Assembly (NCBI RefSeq): GCF_905475395.1
Contig: NC_058337.1
Location: 129,911,960 to 129,975,959 of the forward strand
Source of the DNA: Chrysoperla carnea
Taxonomy: Eukaryota; Arthropoda; Insecta; Neuroptera; Chrysopidae
Direction: 5' to 3'
DNA: 64,000 nt
This document shows, in pieces, positions 11,925 through 23,687 of the stretch; the stretch's first letter is position 1; every line of letters begins with the position of its first letter. The translations under genes and the position numbers were made by a program. Below the pieces are notes generated by a model, which ran no database searches, was not told the origin of the DNA, and was given only the letters and a program-made list of their open reading frames with translations.

Positions 11925-12380
11925 CTAGAGTGATACCCACCCGCTTCGCTGGGTTTAAAAGTAAAGATTAATAAAGATTGGTCACGCTTATCCCCTTTCT
12001 ATAACACTCGAAATAATGGTAGAGATTGTTTTACGCAGGTAAAATATATGTATGGTTTTATATTTTTTTAAATGTATAATAGTCGTAATTATTCATTGAG
12101 TATATCAGAAAAGATGGCCGTGAAATATATGAAATATTTTTACAGAAATCTGTAATTTATGGTAATGTCAAATAACTACTTTTACAGAAATCTGTAATTT
12201 ATGGTAATGTCAAATTAAATTAATTAAAGTTTTTTTTTTAAATATATCTTTAAAAATTACATCTCATGTGTTATTCTGAAGTATGAGCTATATTGCTGTA
12301 CAGTTTCATTAGAAACCATTCGCTAGTTTTAGCGTGAAAGCGTAACAAACATGCTTACTTTCGCATTTCTTATATAGAGA
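11925..12380 (-). mobile_element. non-autonomous Helitron, copy 4 (inverted)
   Basis: 456 bp. The reverse complement of copies 1 and 2 at full length: on the plus strand it starts with CTAG, then the hairpin ACCCACCCGCTTCGCTGGGT, and ends TATATAGAGA before a T. The GTTT microsatellite of copies 1-3 is absent, so it separated before that tract expanded or has lost it. Confidence 0.8.
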
Positions 12381-13027
12381 TAGAGATTTTGTAAAAAAAT
12401 AAAGGGAAAAGATTGTGGTTATGTTTATAAATGTAAACAAAAGCTGATCATTGAATTTGACATTTCAATTTTAGCCATCTCAGTTTTTAAAAATGTTTTT
12501 ATGACTTTTATTTATTTTTAATAGTATATTTTAAAAAACGTAAAAATATAAATGATGATCTAAACTTCTAAGGTCCGACACTCTTCCAATAATCTCGTTT
12601 GGAACCGTGTGTGCGTGTATGTTTTTTTATACCTCGCTATATGTTACCATACACCAAACATAAATTGAACAGTAGACAGTTTTCAAAACACATCTGTTCA
12701 CCTTAAACGTATATAAAATATACCCTTTGACTTTCGCTTTAAAAGGAAATATATATATATGATATCTAAACGAATACAGGCTGTTCTTTAAAATGTTCCA
12801 AAATAATGTAAGATCATTCCATGTGCCACCTTCTTCCGTGCCCTGTAGATTAAGTTCACACGAGCGTAAAGAAGAACAAGAAATATCATGGCATAAGAGT
12901 CAATTACTTAACAAAGCCATGCATATTGTCTGTGTCTTGGCCGATTGACCGCTCAGTAAATAGTGAGTCATCTCCAGACATCCACCACCCCAAATATTTC
13001 GCACCTATCATTATATTCTATACATAT
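12381..13027. other. intergenic, no recognised feature
   Basis: AT-rich sequence with a short TATA microsatellite near 12750. No gene, RNA or terminal repeat was found. Confidence 0.5.
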
Positions 13028-13330
13028 GATATACAGAGTGTCCCGGGACTCGATGGACATAGCTTAAGATCGTATTCTTTGGAGAATTTTAAATCGAAAG
13101 TGCCTTATATACTTTTGGCCAAAATTAAATTGTTAAGGAGTGCAACATTATATTCCCAAAGATAATGGTTTACTCCTCTTGACTATTATCTTTGGGGGCA
13201 TAAAAGTGGCTATAACTCCTTAACTATTGGGTTTTGGACAAAAGTATATGAGGCATTTTTGAGTTATAATTGTCCAAAGAATACACTCTTAAGTTATGAC
13301 CATCGAATCACGGGACACATTGTATATCAA
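13028..13330. mobile_element. MITE with about 130-bp inverted arms
   Basis: The two halves are inverted copies of each other. The left arm begins ATATACAGAGTGTCCCGGGA; the right arm ends with the inverted counterpart (CGGGACACATTGTATAT). Inner parts also match, for example TCCTTAACTATTGGGTTTTG against the left arm. The centre is a second small palindrome built on CCCAAAGATAATGG. TA at the edges may be the target site. The ACAG(G/A)GTGTCCCG ends resemble those of many insect MITEs. Confidence 0.65.
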
Positions 13331-13340
13331 TGTATATTAA

Positions 13341-13640
13341 TTTTAGTCCCAAGTTTTAAATTAGACCATTTGCATATGTCCGTAAAAAAAGATAGCTCAA
13401 AAACGAAGAGAGATATCAATCTGTAATTTTTAGCATGCTCAAGACGTAAAAAGTGAGTTTGAATTCGTAAATGAGCAACATCGGTCAATTGGGTTTTTGG
13501 TCCGCAGGACCCATCTTGTAATTCGTTGATATAAACGTAAAAAATGTTTCTTATTTCAAAATAAACATCTTTTATTTGAAACATTTTTTCGTAAATATCC
13601 TTGTTTTTCCTTGAGGGCTCTAATTAGGGCGAAACTAAGG
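13341..13640 (+). repeat. interspersed family B, copy 2 (diverged)
   Basis: Starts at TTTTAGTCCCAAGTTTT and keeps, in order, GATAGCTCAAAAACGAAG, AGACGTAAAAAGTGAG, GTCAATTGGGTTTTTGGTCC and TTGAAACATTTTTTCGTAAA. It is more diverged than the copies at 42065 and 49494 and lacks the terminal palindrome. It lies about 10 bp after the MITE at 13028-13330. Confidence 0.65.
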
Positions 13641-14439
13641 AGTCCAAATAATTCCCGATTTTAACAAAATAATATTGGAATTTTAAATTGGTGACATTTT
13701 GAATCATTTTCGTGTGAGCTATATAAAATACACATAAGAATTGTTACAATTTAATGATATCGTTTACGTGATTCTACAAGTTACAATAATTATTCTCTTG
13801 GAGATTATTTTCATAAATTGGTCCCTAAAACCCTATTTAAATAAAACAAACAACCTGTATACATCGTTCAGCAACTAAACACGCAATAGATATTACCAAT
13901 ACTTTTTCTCTCAAAAAAAGTTCTAAATTTCATAGAAAGATGTTGTTCATTAAAATTACACAAACAAGATATAAGTAGTATCATTTTTGTGTGTATTTTT
14001 CCTCGAAAAAATATCGAAACGATTATATATTGAAGTTTTATAAAAGTATTTTTAATGTGAAATCTTCAATAAATTGGTTTAACTACCTACATAAGTTTTC
14101 TCTGTTAAAAAAGTAAACCGTAATAACATCATTTTGAGTTGAACTCAATTTTATATTTAATCTCACAAAGATTTCTTCCCCGAAAAAAAATATTTATGTA
14201 ATTGAGGAAATAAAATATCGTTTGTAAAAATATACATTCAAGAAATAATTCAATTTCGAAAACAATTTCGTATCGTAAATGTTTGATCTGAAAATTGTTC
14301 AATTAATATTCAATACATCAAGAATTTTCGAAATTTGAAAAGAAAACAAATTTAAATCCCTTTTTACTCGATTGAGCAACGCAAAGGAGTGGTAATGTGT
14401 TTATCAGTCTGCCTGCAGTGATGTGGCCGATGTGGCACA

Positions 14440-14790
14440 GTAGAATGCTCCTGAAGATATGGCAGTAAAGAACATTCAATTAAGCGACTATCAGACGTTA
14501 TATTGTGAAAATGTGTGTTCCTATATGGCACACTTACGTCAGTCGATTTGTCTTAGCCTTGCAAGTGCTATTGAAGATATAGCAGTATTCAAAATTCAAT
14601 GTCGCGACCGCCAGACGCCGTATTGTGAAAAGTAATGTATGTGTATTCTTATATGACACACCAGACCCCAAACGCGTCTGCCGATTTTGATGGTTTGGAC
14701 GTTAATGAATTTGTCTTAATCTTACGAGTGCTACTGAAGATATGGCAGTAAAGAAAATTCAATATGGCGACCACCAGGCGGCATATGGTG
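14440..14790 (+). repeat. degenerate tandem repeat, about three units
   Basis: Three related units begin near 14450, 14570 and 14730. They share GAAGATATGGCAGTA, AAATTCAAT and GCGACCACCAG-like blocks plus a TATTGTGAAAA block. Spacing is uneven (about 120 and 160 bp). No open frame runs through the units. Between 13641 and 14440 I recognise nothing. Confidence 0.5.
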
Positions 14791-14830
14791 AAAAAAAAGT
14801 CGGCGAGAACAAATGAGAAGCAAATTTGAG

Positions 14831-15004
14831 TACAGTAACACCTCGAACTTACGCGATAGCTTGGATCAAATGTTAACCGCGTAGGTCGGAGTCACATATT
14901 TCGAGGTAAAGGTTATTCTATACAGCGTTGTTCAAGATATTGTATAAAACAAGAATATTTAGAATTTGCGTAAATCAAGATAGCGTAAATCGAGGTATTT
15001 ACTA
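14831..15004. mobile_element. small pogo/Tigger-like MITE
   Basis: About 174 bp. The left end, TA then CAGTAACACCTCGAACTTACG, mirrors the right end, GCGTAAATCGAGGTATTTACT then TA. CAGTA-type ends with a TCGA-TTTACGC core and a TA target site are usual for pogo/Tigger members of the Tc1/mariner group. There is no transposase. The assignment rests on end similarity only. Confidence 0.5.
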
Positions 15005-15593
15005 TATATAATTTTGTAGAAGACGAATTACTTTATCCCCAGAGAAGTTCAAAGATTTCGAATAAAGAATAAACTGTGATTAGAATTAGAAATGGACCAA
15101 AAGTGGTAATCATTACAAAAACGAATTTGTGTTATTTTGAGTTACTCCAAGCTTTAATGGGTGCACCTGAAAATCTTTTAGATTTTAATAAGGTTTTTTC
15201 GTATACGATACATGAAGAGGTTACGTAAAAAAATATCAAACTAAATAAAATATATTGATAAGTTTCGAATCGAAAATCCTCAAATGATAACATATAGTCG
15301 AAGAGTGTAGACATTTCCACCCAACCTGTGAATACATGTAACACATGTAAGCCGCTTCAACTAAACATGCAATCATTTAAGGATTTTCTATTCAAACTTT
15401 ATAGCTACTTATTCACATCTTTTTTAGTTTATTTTTACATTATAGTCGAGATTTTTTAATTTACTATTTTATTAAAATTTATTTTTCAGTAAAGAATACG
15501 ATAAAATTGTTTCAATTTAAAATTTTTACAAAATCTCTACTCTATAAAAATTGCAACAGAGGCGTAACAACCACTTATTTTAATAAATATTCA
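15005..15593. other. intergenic, no recognised feature
   Basis: AT-rich sequence with no repeat ends, RNA signals or credible open frames. Confidence 0.5.
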
Positions 15594-15786
15594 AGCTTTT
15601 ATTGTACTAAAAAGTAGAAAATAATTATTTCTATGAGTCACTCATACAGGACTATTTGTAAAAGCTGGAGATGTTCAATTTAAAATTTCAAGCATGATTC
15701 GGAGCGCCTCAAACTTTTACAAATAAGAACAAATGAGGGACTACAATCAATAATTATTTTCTACTTTTTAGTACAACAAAAGTTTG
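15594..15786. mobile_element. MITE with about 40-bp inverted ends
   Basis: The ends mirror each other: TTGTACTAAAAAGTAGAAAA at the left and TTTTCTACTTTTTAGTACAA at the right, with further matching bases outward. The middle of about 110 bp is unique. The superfamily cannot be told. Confidence 0.6.
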
Positions 15787-17752
15787 TTCTTTAAACGAGT
15801 TTTTTTTAATTTAAAATTTAAAAAGGAGTAAAATATAGTGGAAACGATAGAAAATCAGATCATGCTTACCATAAAAATGCATTGTGATCCGATTTGCATA
15901 AGTTATTCGTATTCTTCTCAGCAAACCCTTTCATTTGATACCCATTTCATGGGGATGCATAAAAATTAACTAGTCCGCCATATTGGATTTAGTATGAAGT
16001 CACTTAGCTAACCATGTATTGTCATACAAACTGGACGTGTAAGAAAAATTTCAGCTCAATGAGAACGAACATACATGCATACAAACATTGCAAGTTTAAT
16101 AAAAACTTGTAAAATGCAAAGACCGTGGGCATACACCCTTAAATTAAACTTCAAAGTAAAAGAGAATCAAATTAACGAGGTGTATGTTAATAAATAATTC
16201 AAATTTGTTTTTATTTGATGAAATTTTCTTTGAAGAAAACCTTCAAAGTTGATTTTTCACAATGACATTTATTTCTCAAACAAAAATATCTTGTCTTCCT
16301 TTTGTCATTACCACAAAATTGCTGGAAATGGTCTTTCAACTTCAATTTCAGTTCAAATGATTACATTTTTCCACATTTTATTTTTTGGTGAAATATTCCC
16401 AGAAGAATTTAAAAAAATTTTACATTTAGATAAATAAACTCTCAAGATAGTGTTTTTCTCGGTAGAAGAATCACATTGAATAAAAATTTTAACATTTCAA
16501 GAAAAATTACGTCGAATGGTAAAAATATATTTCTGGTACTACCAAAAATACATTTTTATCAATGGTAAATTTTGTATGTACAAAATTTCTTTATCCGAAG
16601 TAAAAAAAAAGCTAAAATTTACAAAATTATTTTACCAAACGTTTTCAAAAATCAGCCCGGAAGCTGTTCCACCGTGTTTTCCTATGTGCGTTACAGAAAC
16701 ATGGCGTTAGGGAGTGTTTCTAAAACTCTAGTGCGGGGAGGGCGACGTAGGATTCCTTTCCAGAGGACTTATGCGGTTTATAAAACAAGTCAATTCATTA
16801 TCGTTCCAAATCAGATGGAAACATTTTTCTTGAAACAAGAAACATTTTCTTGTAGTCGAATAAATAAATCGAGAAATACCATAAAATGTTGAAAACCTGT
16901 CGAACAGCCCCGGACTCAAAAATTATTTTTCCTACGTGTTCTTTAGACCTTTAGGAACATTTACCGTCATTAACCTCTTCCTAGATTTGAAAAATGGGGA
17001 AAAGGAGTGCTACAATCCCCCAAACCACTCTAATAAGAAGCATAATATAAAATTTAATATTTTGTCTCCGGAATTGGCTCGAAAGGGTTTTCTTGGTCTC
17101 TGATCACGAGTACGAGGTCTAAATCCAAATCGTTCAAAGTTTAACCAGACATCTCATTTTGCGAAAATTGAAATATAAATATTTTGTTGCGAGAATTTTT
17201 CAGAAAGAAAGTTTTTAGGTTACCGATCTCAAACCTGGGTTCTAAATTCCACTTTGCATTTCGCCTACGGGATTGTTTTTGGTCGCTGATCGCGAATCCG
17301 GGGTTTAAATTCAACAATCCAACTTATTAATTCGACTATTGTGTCAAGAAATCCTTTTTTTATGTATGTGAAAAAATTATTCGATAAATTAATTAACCAT
17401 ATTTCCAGCCGAGAATTTATACTTACTAATTAGATACTTTGTAATTAATATGCCGGAAATTCAAAAGAAAAAACATTCCCTACAAGAGATTCATCTACAG
17501 CGAGTTAATTATTTTATGAAAAATAGGTTAATCCTCTACTTATTTGAAATAATTATGATATGTATAACATTCAAATCACGAATGATATGTTAGGAAAAAC
17601 TATAATCAAAAGAAAAGTAAATAAAAAAAACATATAAAAATTTTCTCATTACTCTTGAATAAATACTTTATACAGGATGGTCTAAGTAGTAACAACAGCA
17701 GGACTGCATTAAATGGTAGATAACTTTAAAATAATGACAATTTCTCAATACA
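15787..17752. other. intergenic, no recognised feature
   Basis: No gene found. The 106-codon open frame at 16572-16892 has no family likeness and I treat it as chance. Short GTCTCTGATCACGAGT- and GGTCGCTGATCGCGAA-type blocks near 17095 and 17280 hint at a degenerate repeat with a unit of roughly 185 bp. Confidence 0.45.
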
Positions 17753-18070
17753 CTTAAGGTAGTACTATCGGTAATAGACTTTGCATTCAGAATTTAATGA
17801 AACTTGGCATAGTTGTTCATTATTACATCATAATTAATCAGTTAAATTTTTAGGGGCCTTCAAAGAACTGAAAAAAAAAAGATATTTTAACATTGATTCT
17901 TTTAGGAAATCACAGATTATATTTATTTCAAAAAACTAAACGTTCAGATTTTCAGTTCTCTGAAGGCCCCTAAAAATTTAACTGGTTAATTATGATATAA
18001 TAATGGACAATTATGTCAAGTTTCATTAAATTCTGAATGCAAAGTCTATTACCGATAGTACTACCTTAAG
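17753..18070. mobile_element. MITE with about 120-bp inverted arms and TTAA ends
   Basis: 318 bp. The left arm starts CTTAAGGTAGTACTATCGG and the right arm ends with its exact reverse, CCGATAGTACTACCTTAAG. The arms continue through TTCAGAATTTAATGAAACTT and AGGGGCCTTC with few mismatches, leaving a centre of about 80 bp. TTAA at both outer ends could be a piggyBac-type target site, although the CTTAAG palindrome makes the exact boundary uncertain. Confidence 0.7.
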
Positions 18071-19408
18071 AGTCAGGATAGCACCCTTTTCTAAATAGAG
18101 AGTATTGAAATATTTTTATGACAATTGACAAAACGGCAGATTAGAAAAATTAAAAATTAGACAGATGAGTTAAGGATTCTTCAAATTTTTGAGGTTAATG
18201 ATGATAAATTACGAAAAGCAGTGACAGAAATATAGGAGTGTGTTCTATCACTCATCAAAATCGATTAAATTTTTTGCTCCACTTAATTATCTACTGAAAC
18301 CTTGGGCGAGTATATGAAAAAATTTTAACAAAGATAGCGTCTGCATTTTTTCAGCTGGTTATTAAATTGCAAAAATGTTCGTTTTCTAATTGGCAGAAGT
18401 TAACACTTTGCGCCTATTACAAATAATTATACTAAAGGTGGGACCGTTCACAATGAAAACAAAAAACGACGATTTTCGCTGAAATAACCAACGAAATTTT
18501 CTCAAACCACGTCATTTTATTTTTATTCTCTACAACTTTCTCATTTAACTTTTTTATTGTAGATTTTTCTTATAAATACGAAAAATCGTTTTTTCGACTT
18601 TTCTGATTTTTATTTAAGTTTTGATTGGCATCTACTGGAAAATTAAAAAGACACTGTAATCTTCGAACTTTTTCTTTTACCCGACCAAATTTTTTGCTTT
18701 TCACATTTCCTAGGCTATTATGGAATGTCCTAATGCCTGATGCATTGTGTGCCAAATTTCAAATTTTTCTAAGCAATCGTTTTATCAACTGCTATCTAAA
18801 AAAAGACGCTTTTTCGATCATAACTGTATCGGCAAATTGTTATTATTTGAACATTATAGCTATCATTTGTTAAAGCCCTGATGTTTTAACGTGAATCACC
18901 CTATAGAACACATATGGATATGAAAAACACATCAGACAAATTAAAAATGAATGTAAATAACACAAAAGCAATAACATTTATGTTATTTAGCTAGACCAGA
19001 GTCATTAAAAATTTATCATTATTTCGTCGCGTCTACTAAAAAAAATTAGATACTTGTATTATTTATATTTTCTAAAAATCAGTTTTTCAAGTTAAAACTT
19101 TAACTTGTTCTATTAATTAACCTCAATATTCAATTTTTTTGTTTCAAAAAAAAAAAAATTAAAAATCCATTAAATTTTTGTTATTTTAAATAATTATATT
19201 TATTGGACAAAATAATTAAAAAATGTTTATAATTTTTATGACATAAAAACTAACGCACAGTTAATTGCAGGTGTTTCGTTTAGTTTTTTAAAAATTAGTC
19301 AAAAAAAAATTAAATAAATTACATATTTATGTATTAAAATTAATTTTGAATTTAGGTGCGTCAATTTTGGTCTTTTTCCGGCTTATATTTATTTTTTTAT
19401 AGTTTAAC
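18071..19408. other. intergenic, no recognised feature
   Basis: AT-rich sequence. The overlapping short frames near 18570-18870 on both strands look like chance. No terminal repeats or RNA signals seen. Confidence 0.5.
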
Positions 19409-19785
19409 TTAAGGACGTTCCCAAAAAAATGAGTTTTTGAAAATATTTGAGACTTTCAAATTTTGAGGGTGATTCACTTAGAACTTGAAAAAATTAGATG
19501 AAAATTAAAAGAACAATTTTTCGAAATATACCTTAGTTTTGGAAATATTAATGTCTAAAGATAGAAAAAATTCCTTATAGAAAATTCCTCACCACTATAA
19601 ATGTATTTTATGGAAAAACGAGTGCCGCTTGTAATAATTTTCTTTATAAGAAAATATTTGTCATGCTTTTAACTAATGAATATTAGTTTTCCAAATTAAT
19701 CTTAAGAAAATTAGCCTTTACACATAATAAAGCATACCTTTAAAAACGCAAATTTGAAAACGTAAGTTTTTGGGAACGTCCTTAA
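19409..19785. mobile_element. TTAA-flanked MITE
   Basis: 377 bp bounded by TTAA, with inverted ends GGACGTTCCCAAAAA at the left and TTTTTGGGAACGTCC at the right. The interior is AT-rich and non-coding. The TTAA duplication is like that of piggyBac elements and like the neighbour at 17753-18070, but the terminal sequences differ, so this is a separate family. Confidence 0.65.
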
Positions 19786-22700
19786 CTAATAAGAAACTTT
19801 TTTGAGTTTAAATTTTCGCCAAAGACTGTAAAAATTAAAATTTTATGGGTACACCATTTTGGGTTAACGGCAAAATATTACTACCATTAATTAATCCGAA
19901 AATCTATCAAATGTAAAATTAAAATTTGCCTTCATTTCAAAATTAACATAAAATATTGGATATCTATTTAAATCTAGGTTTATTTTCAGTTTTTCTAGCT
20001 CAAATTGAAAAAGGACTTAAAATTATATCGTTTTCGCCTTTATTCCCAATTTTTTTTTCAAAGATTTTTATTTTCTATAGTTTTTTGAATTTCCAAAGCT
20101 TATGAGATATTTCTGTTGTAACAATCGTGATTCGATAATGAACAAAATTAATTTAAATTGGTACAAGCACAGACAATTTAACCGGTTTTTAGTGAATGAT
20201 TAAACAATTTTTTACACCTATTCCTGGCAACAAGATATTTTCAAATAAGCGCTCTTTGAACAATAAAAATTTTCATTCTTCAACGGTAGCAATAATTTAC
20301 AATATTTCCAATCGGAAATTTATTCTTAATTCCCTACCACTTCCGAAATGGTAACAAAAAAATGGAATACAAAGAGTAAGAAATATTTTTAAATGCAAAT
20401 GTTATTTAAGCAATTATATAACGCCCCATACCTAAAGATGGGCGAATTTTACACACGTTTTTAATCTTAAATTTAAAATAAACAAGAGTCAAAATTTATA
20501 ACGTCTTAAATGGTTTTGGATAACTAAAAAAAATTGTTTTTGGCTTTTTATAATCAGAAACTAAGAATAAAAATTCAAAACAGCGCAATATCCAAAACAA
20601 TGCGACGAAATATTTCTAAATTTTTAAAATATATCGTATTTTACTTGTATTCCAAATGGCTCTTTAAAATTGGCAAATACAAATCAAATTTTTCCAAAAC
20701 CACCGTTGTATCATTTATCTCAAAAACTTTTATTAAAACGTTTTTAATTTTTTTTCGTAATGCAATACAATTTTTTCTATTTTTCCGATCACTTTTAAAT
20801 ACAGTTAGATTTCATTTTGTTTCAGTTTTAAAAAATGAACTACCAGAGGCGTTAAAATGAAATTTTAATTGAAAACTAAAATTGTGTATTTACCTTTAAA
20901 TAGATTTTCCACCAAAATACGTAATTAAATTACAATATTCTATCGGTCTATAAACAGAATAATTAATCCAAAAACCCGATAAATAATAAAGCACCACTAA
21001 TTGATAATTCGATAACAAAAACAGAATTCCAAATTTAGTATTTTTTAAACTACAAAGCACTTCCTTTATTATTTTTTTTAATTCAAAAAAACAAATTAAT
21101 TTTATCAAAAAAAAAAAAAACAATTTTTATATCATAAAACTAAATAAAAAATATAAACAAAACTTGCACTTGACACAGCCCATAAAAGAACAGAACACAA
21201 CGAAAATAATTTGACCCCAAAAAAAAATAAATTAATATTTTGTGGAGAAAAAAAATAAATTTTTTTTTTAATTTCGGTTTGATAAAAATTTCAATTAAAA
21301 ACGATAAGCTTCTTCACAAAACGGGACACAAATAAATCACTTAAAATAAACTAATTAATATAAAATAGTTTGGAATATTATCAAATATCCAGTAACATTC
21401 TTGTTTAATACGAATAGACAGTTTTCTATACGTAGACTGACCAGCACCATTAAAATAACATAGCTATATACCCCATCCAAAAACGAGATGTATAGAAAAA
21501 AACATACATACAGGCGTGTAAAAATATAAAAATTTAGAAATTTTCTTAATGAAACTCACCAATTTTTCCAATAATATACAACACAATATCAATAAACAAT
21601 AATTAAAAATGAATATTGTTGATATTTCTTAATCATAACTATGCCATCTCAGTTGATTAAACAAAGAACATTTCACATTTTTTAATCGAACATGTATTGA
21701 AATAATTTCAATTAAAACTATTATTTTTTATATTATTTAATTGAAAATCACAAACTATATACACTTCACAAACTTATTCGATATTTATTTTATGAATTTA
21801 TTAGTCTTTTAAATGAATATTTGTCTTTATTATTGTAGAAAATAAGACTATTAGACAGTCACCAAATTAGCTATGATACACTGTAGCCATCTTGTTAAAA
21901 AGCTATAATAGTATGTTTACATGACATGTAAACTATCGATATACTATCCCACTTTTTTTTATGAAAAATTATTTTTCTATATAATACAACCACAAAAAAC
22001 TATTATTTCAAGCCTTGAATTCATTTAAATTGATTAATTTATGCTTAATTTTTAATAAAATTATTTTTTTTATTAAATTTATAAATCGTTTTACATGTAA
22101 ACGTAGTATATAAAAAATTCTCCATAGAGACTTTATTTATTTACGTTATGAATATTACTAAATAGGAGTTTTAGCTCTATGGTTTATGTATATACAAGTG
22201 TCATTTGTCATTTATAAAATATTATGCAGCAAAATAGTATATTCTCTATGGTTTTAATTTGAAAATTTTTTCGATTGTTTTGTGAAACAAATAACAATTG
22301 AAAATTTTCAAATATCAAACAATTGAAAAATCCTCTTCTTTCAATTAAAAAAGTCTGTTTTAAAAATATTCCTATAAACTAATAATTTATCTCATGTATC
22401 ACGATTTTTAACCATTCAATTTCAACCATGTCGGTTTATAAAATACATTTAGTAAATTTTATAATCATTTTAGCCTCTTGCAATTTCTGTTTTCAGAAAT
22501 ATTTAATTTATGCGCTGCTTCTCTCATATTAAATTATTTTTATAGTAGTATAGTTTGTAGCAGGAAGTTAATAAAAAGAAATTTTTTTGTAGTCTATATT
22601 TTCACTAGCTCACTCGGCGAAATTCATACCGCCTAATAGTCAATGGATGTCGTGTTCACTGGCCAATTTCAACTTTATAAACAAAGACTACCGCGCTATA

Positions 22701-23687
22701 TTCTTCACTTCACCTATTCTCACTTGTTTCCCCTTTTGTTCACATTTGATATTTAATTTTTTGGTTTGGAACCCCAATTTTTTAGAAAATAAAATATAGT
22801 CTATAGTCTAAAATCGATTAAGTAGTGGATTCAAAAATGAATGATTTTTCTACACCCCCACCAGTACTTTACGACCCATTCTTATACCTACCAAATACAC
22901 AAAAAAAAGTTTCATTAACATCGGTCGAGCCGTTTCGGAGGAGTGTTACCACAAACATCATGATACGAAATATTTATATATTAGAAGATTGTACATTTTC
23001 CTGCCACTAAAATTTGCCAAAAATATCGGTTACCTTTCAAATTCAAAAAGCTGGAAAATAAATATAAACAAATTTAACTTCTAAACAACATTAAAAAACT
23101 TTTATTAAAAAATAATTTATACAATTTATTTTTGTGATCTAAACGTTCAAAGCTGCAGGAAAATTGGTGTCACTTAAAAATACGGGAAAAATCCACAGTG
23201 CGACTTTTTTTATCATCATTTATTATAATTTTACAATGGATTTTCTTCAAAAATTGACTAATTGACCTGCACAATTTTTAAACAAAATCGATTTGGGTAG
23301 CAATAATCTCATGCCTCCTCCACACTTTATCGAAGTAGCAGGAAATCGGACGAAAAACGAGAATATGGAGCATTATACAGGCAAGTATCATCTCCACATT
23401 CTCGTGATTACTTGAGCTACCGTAGCAGCGGTTTTCACTTCGATGTCAGCCGCAGAAATGAGATACTTGCAAAGTTAGACGAGAGTGTTCACTTCGACTA
23501 ACTTTGGCGAGGATACTCCGCGAGAGTGTGAATGAGGATTAGTACGGATTATAAACTCTGTAATCTGAAAAATTTGATCTAAAGAATCACACTTAAAAAT
23601 TTCCCCACATTTTCAAGTCACGTCTTGTGTAAATTATAAATTTTGTATCTACAATTTGTTGTTGTTGGAATTTTGAAGATTTTTAAT
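19786..23687. other. intergenic between repeats and TTC4
   Basis: 3.9 kb of AT-rich sequence. The longest open frame (20534-20860, 108 codons) is dominated by Phe, Ile and Lys and looks like chance. A GC-richer patch at 23290-23540 has no coding signal. The 3' UTR of TTC4 must begin just below 23688, but no clear poly(A) signal could be placed. Confidence 0.5.

Noticed and set aside
20534-20860. 108-codon open frame as a small gene
   Set aside because: The composition is that of translated AT-rich DNA (Phe, Lys, Ile, Asn), with no motifs and no splice partners found.
22825-23010. 61-codon open frame upstream of the TTC4 end
   Set aside because: No family likeness and no conserved features. 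It contains a phrase (TCGGTCGAGCCGTTTCGGAG) common in decayed insect repeats.
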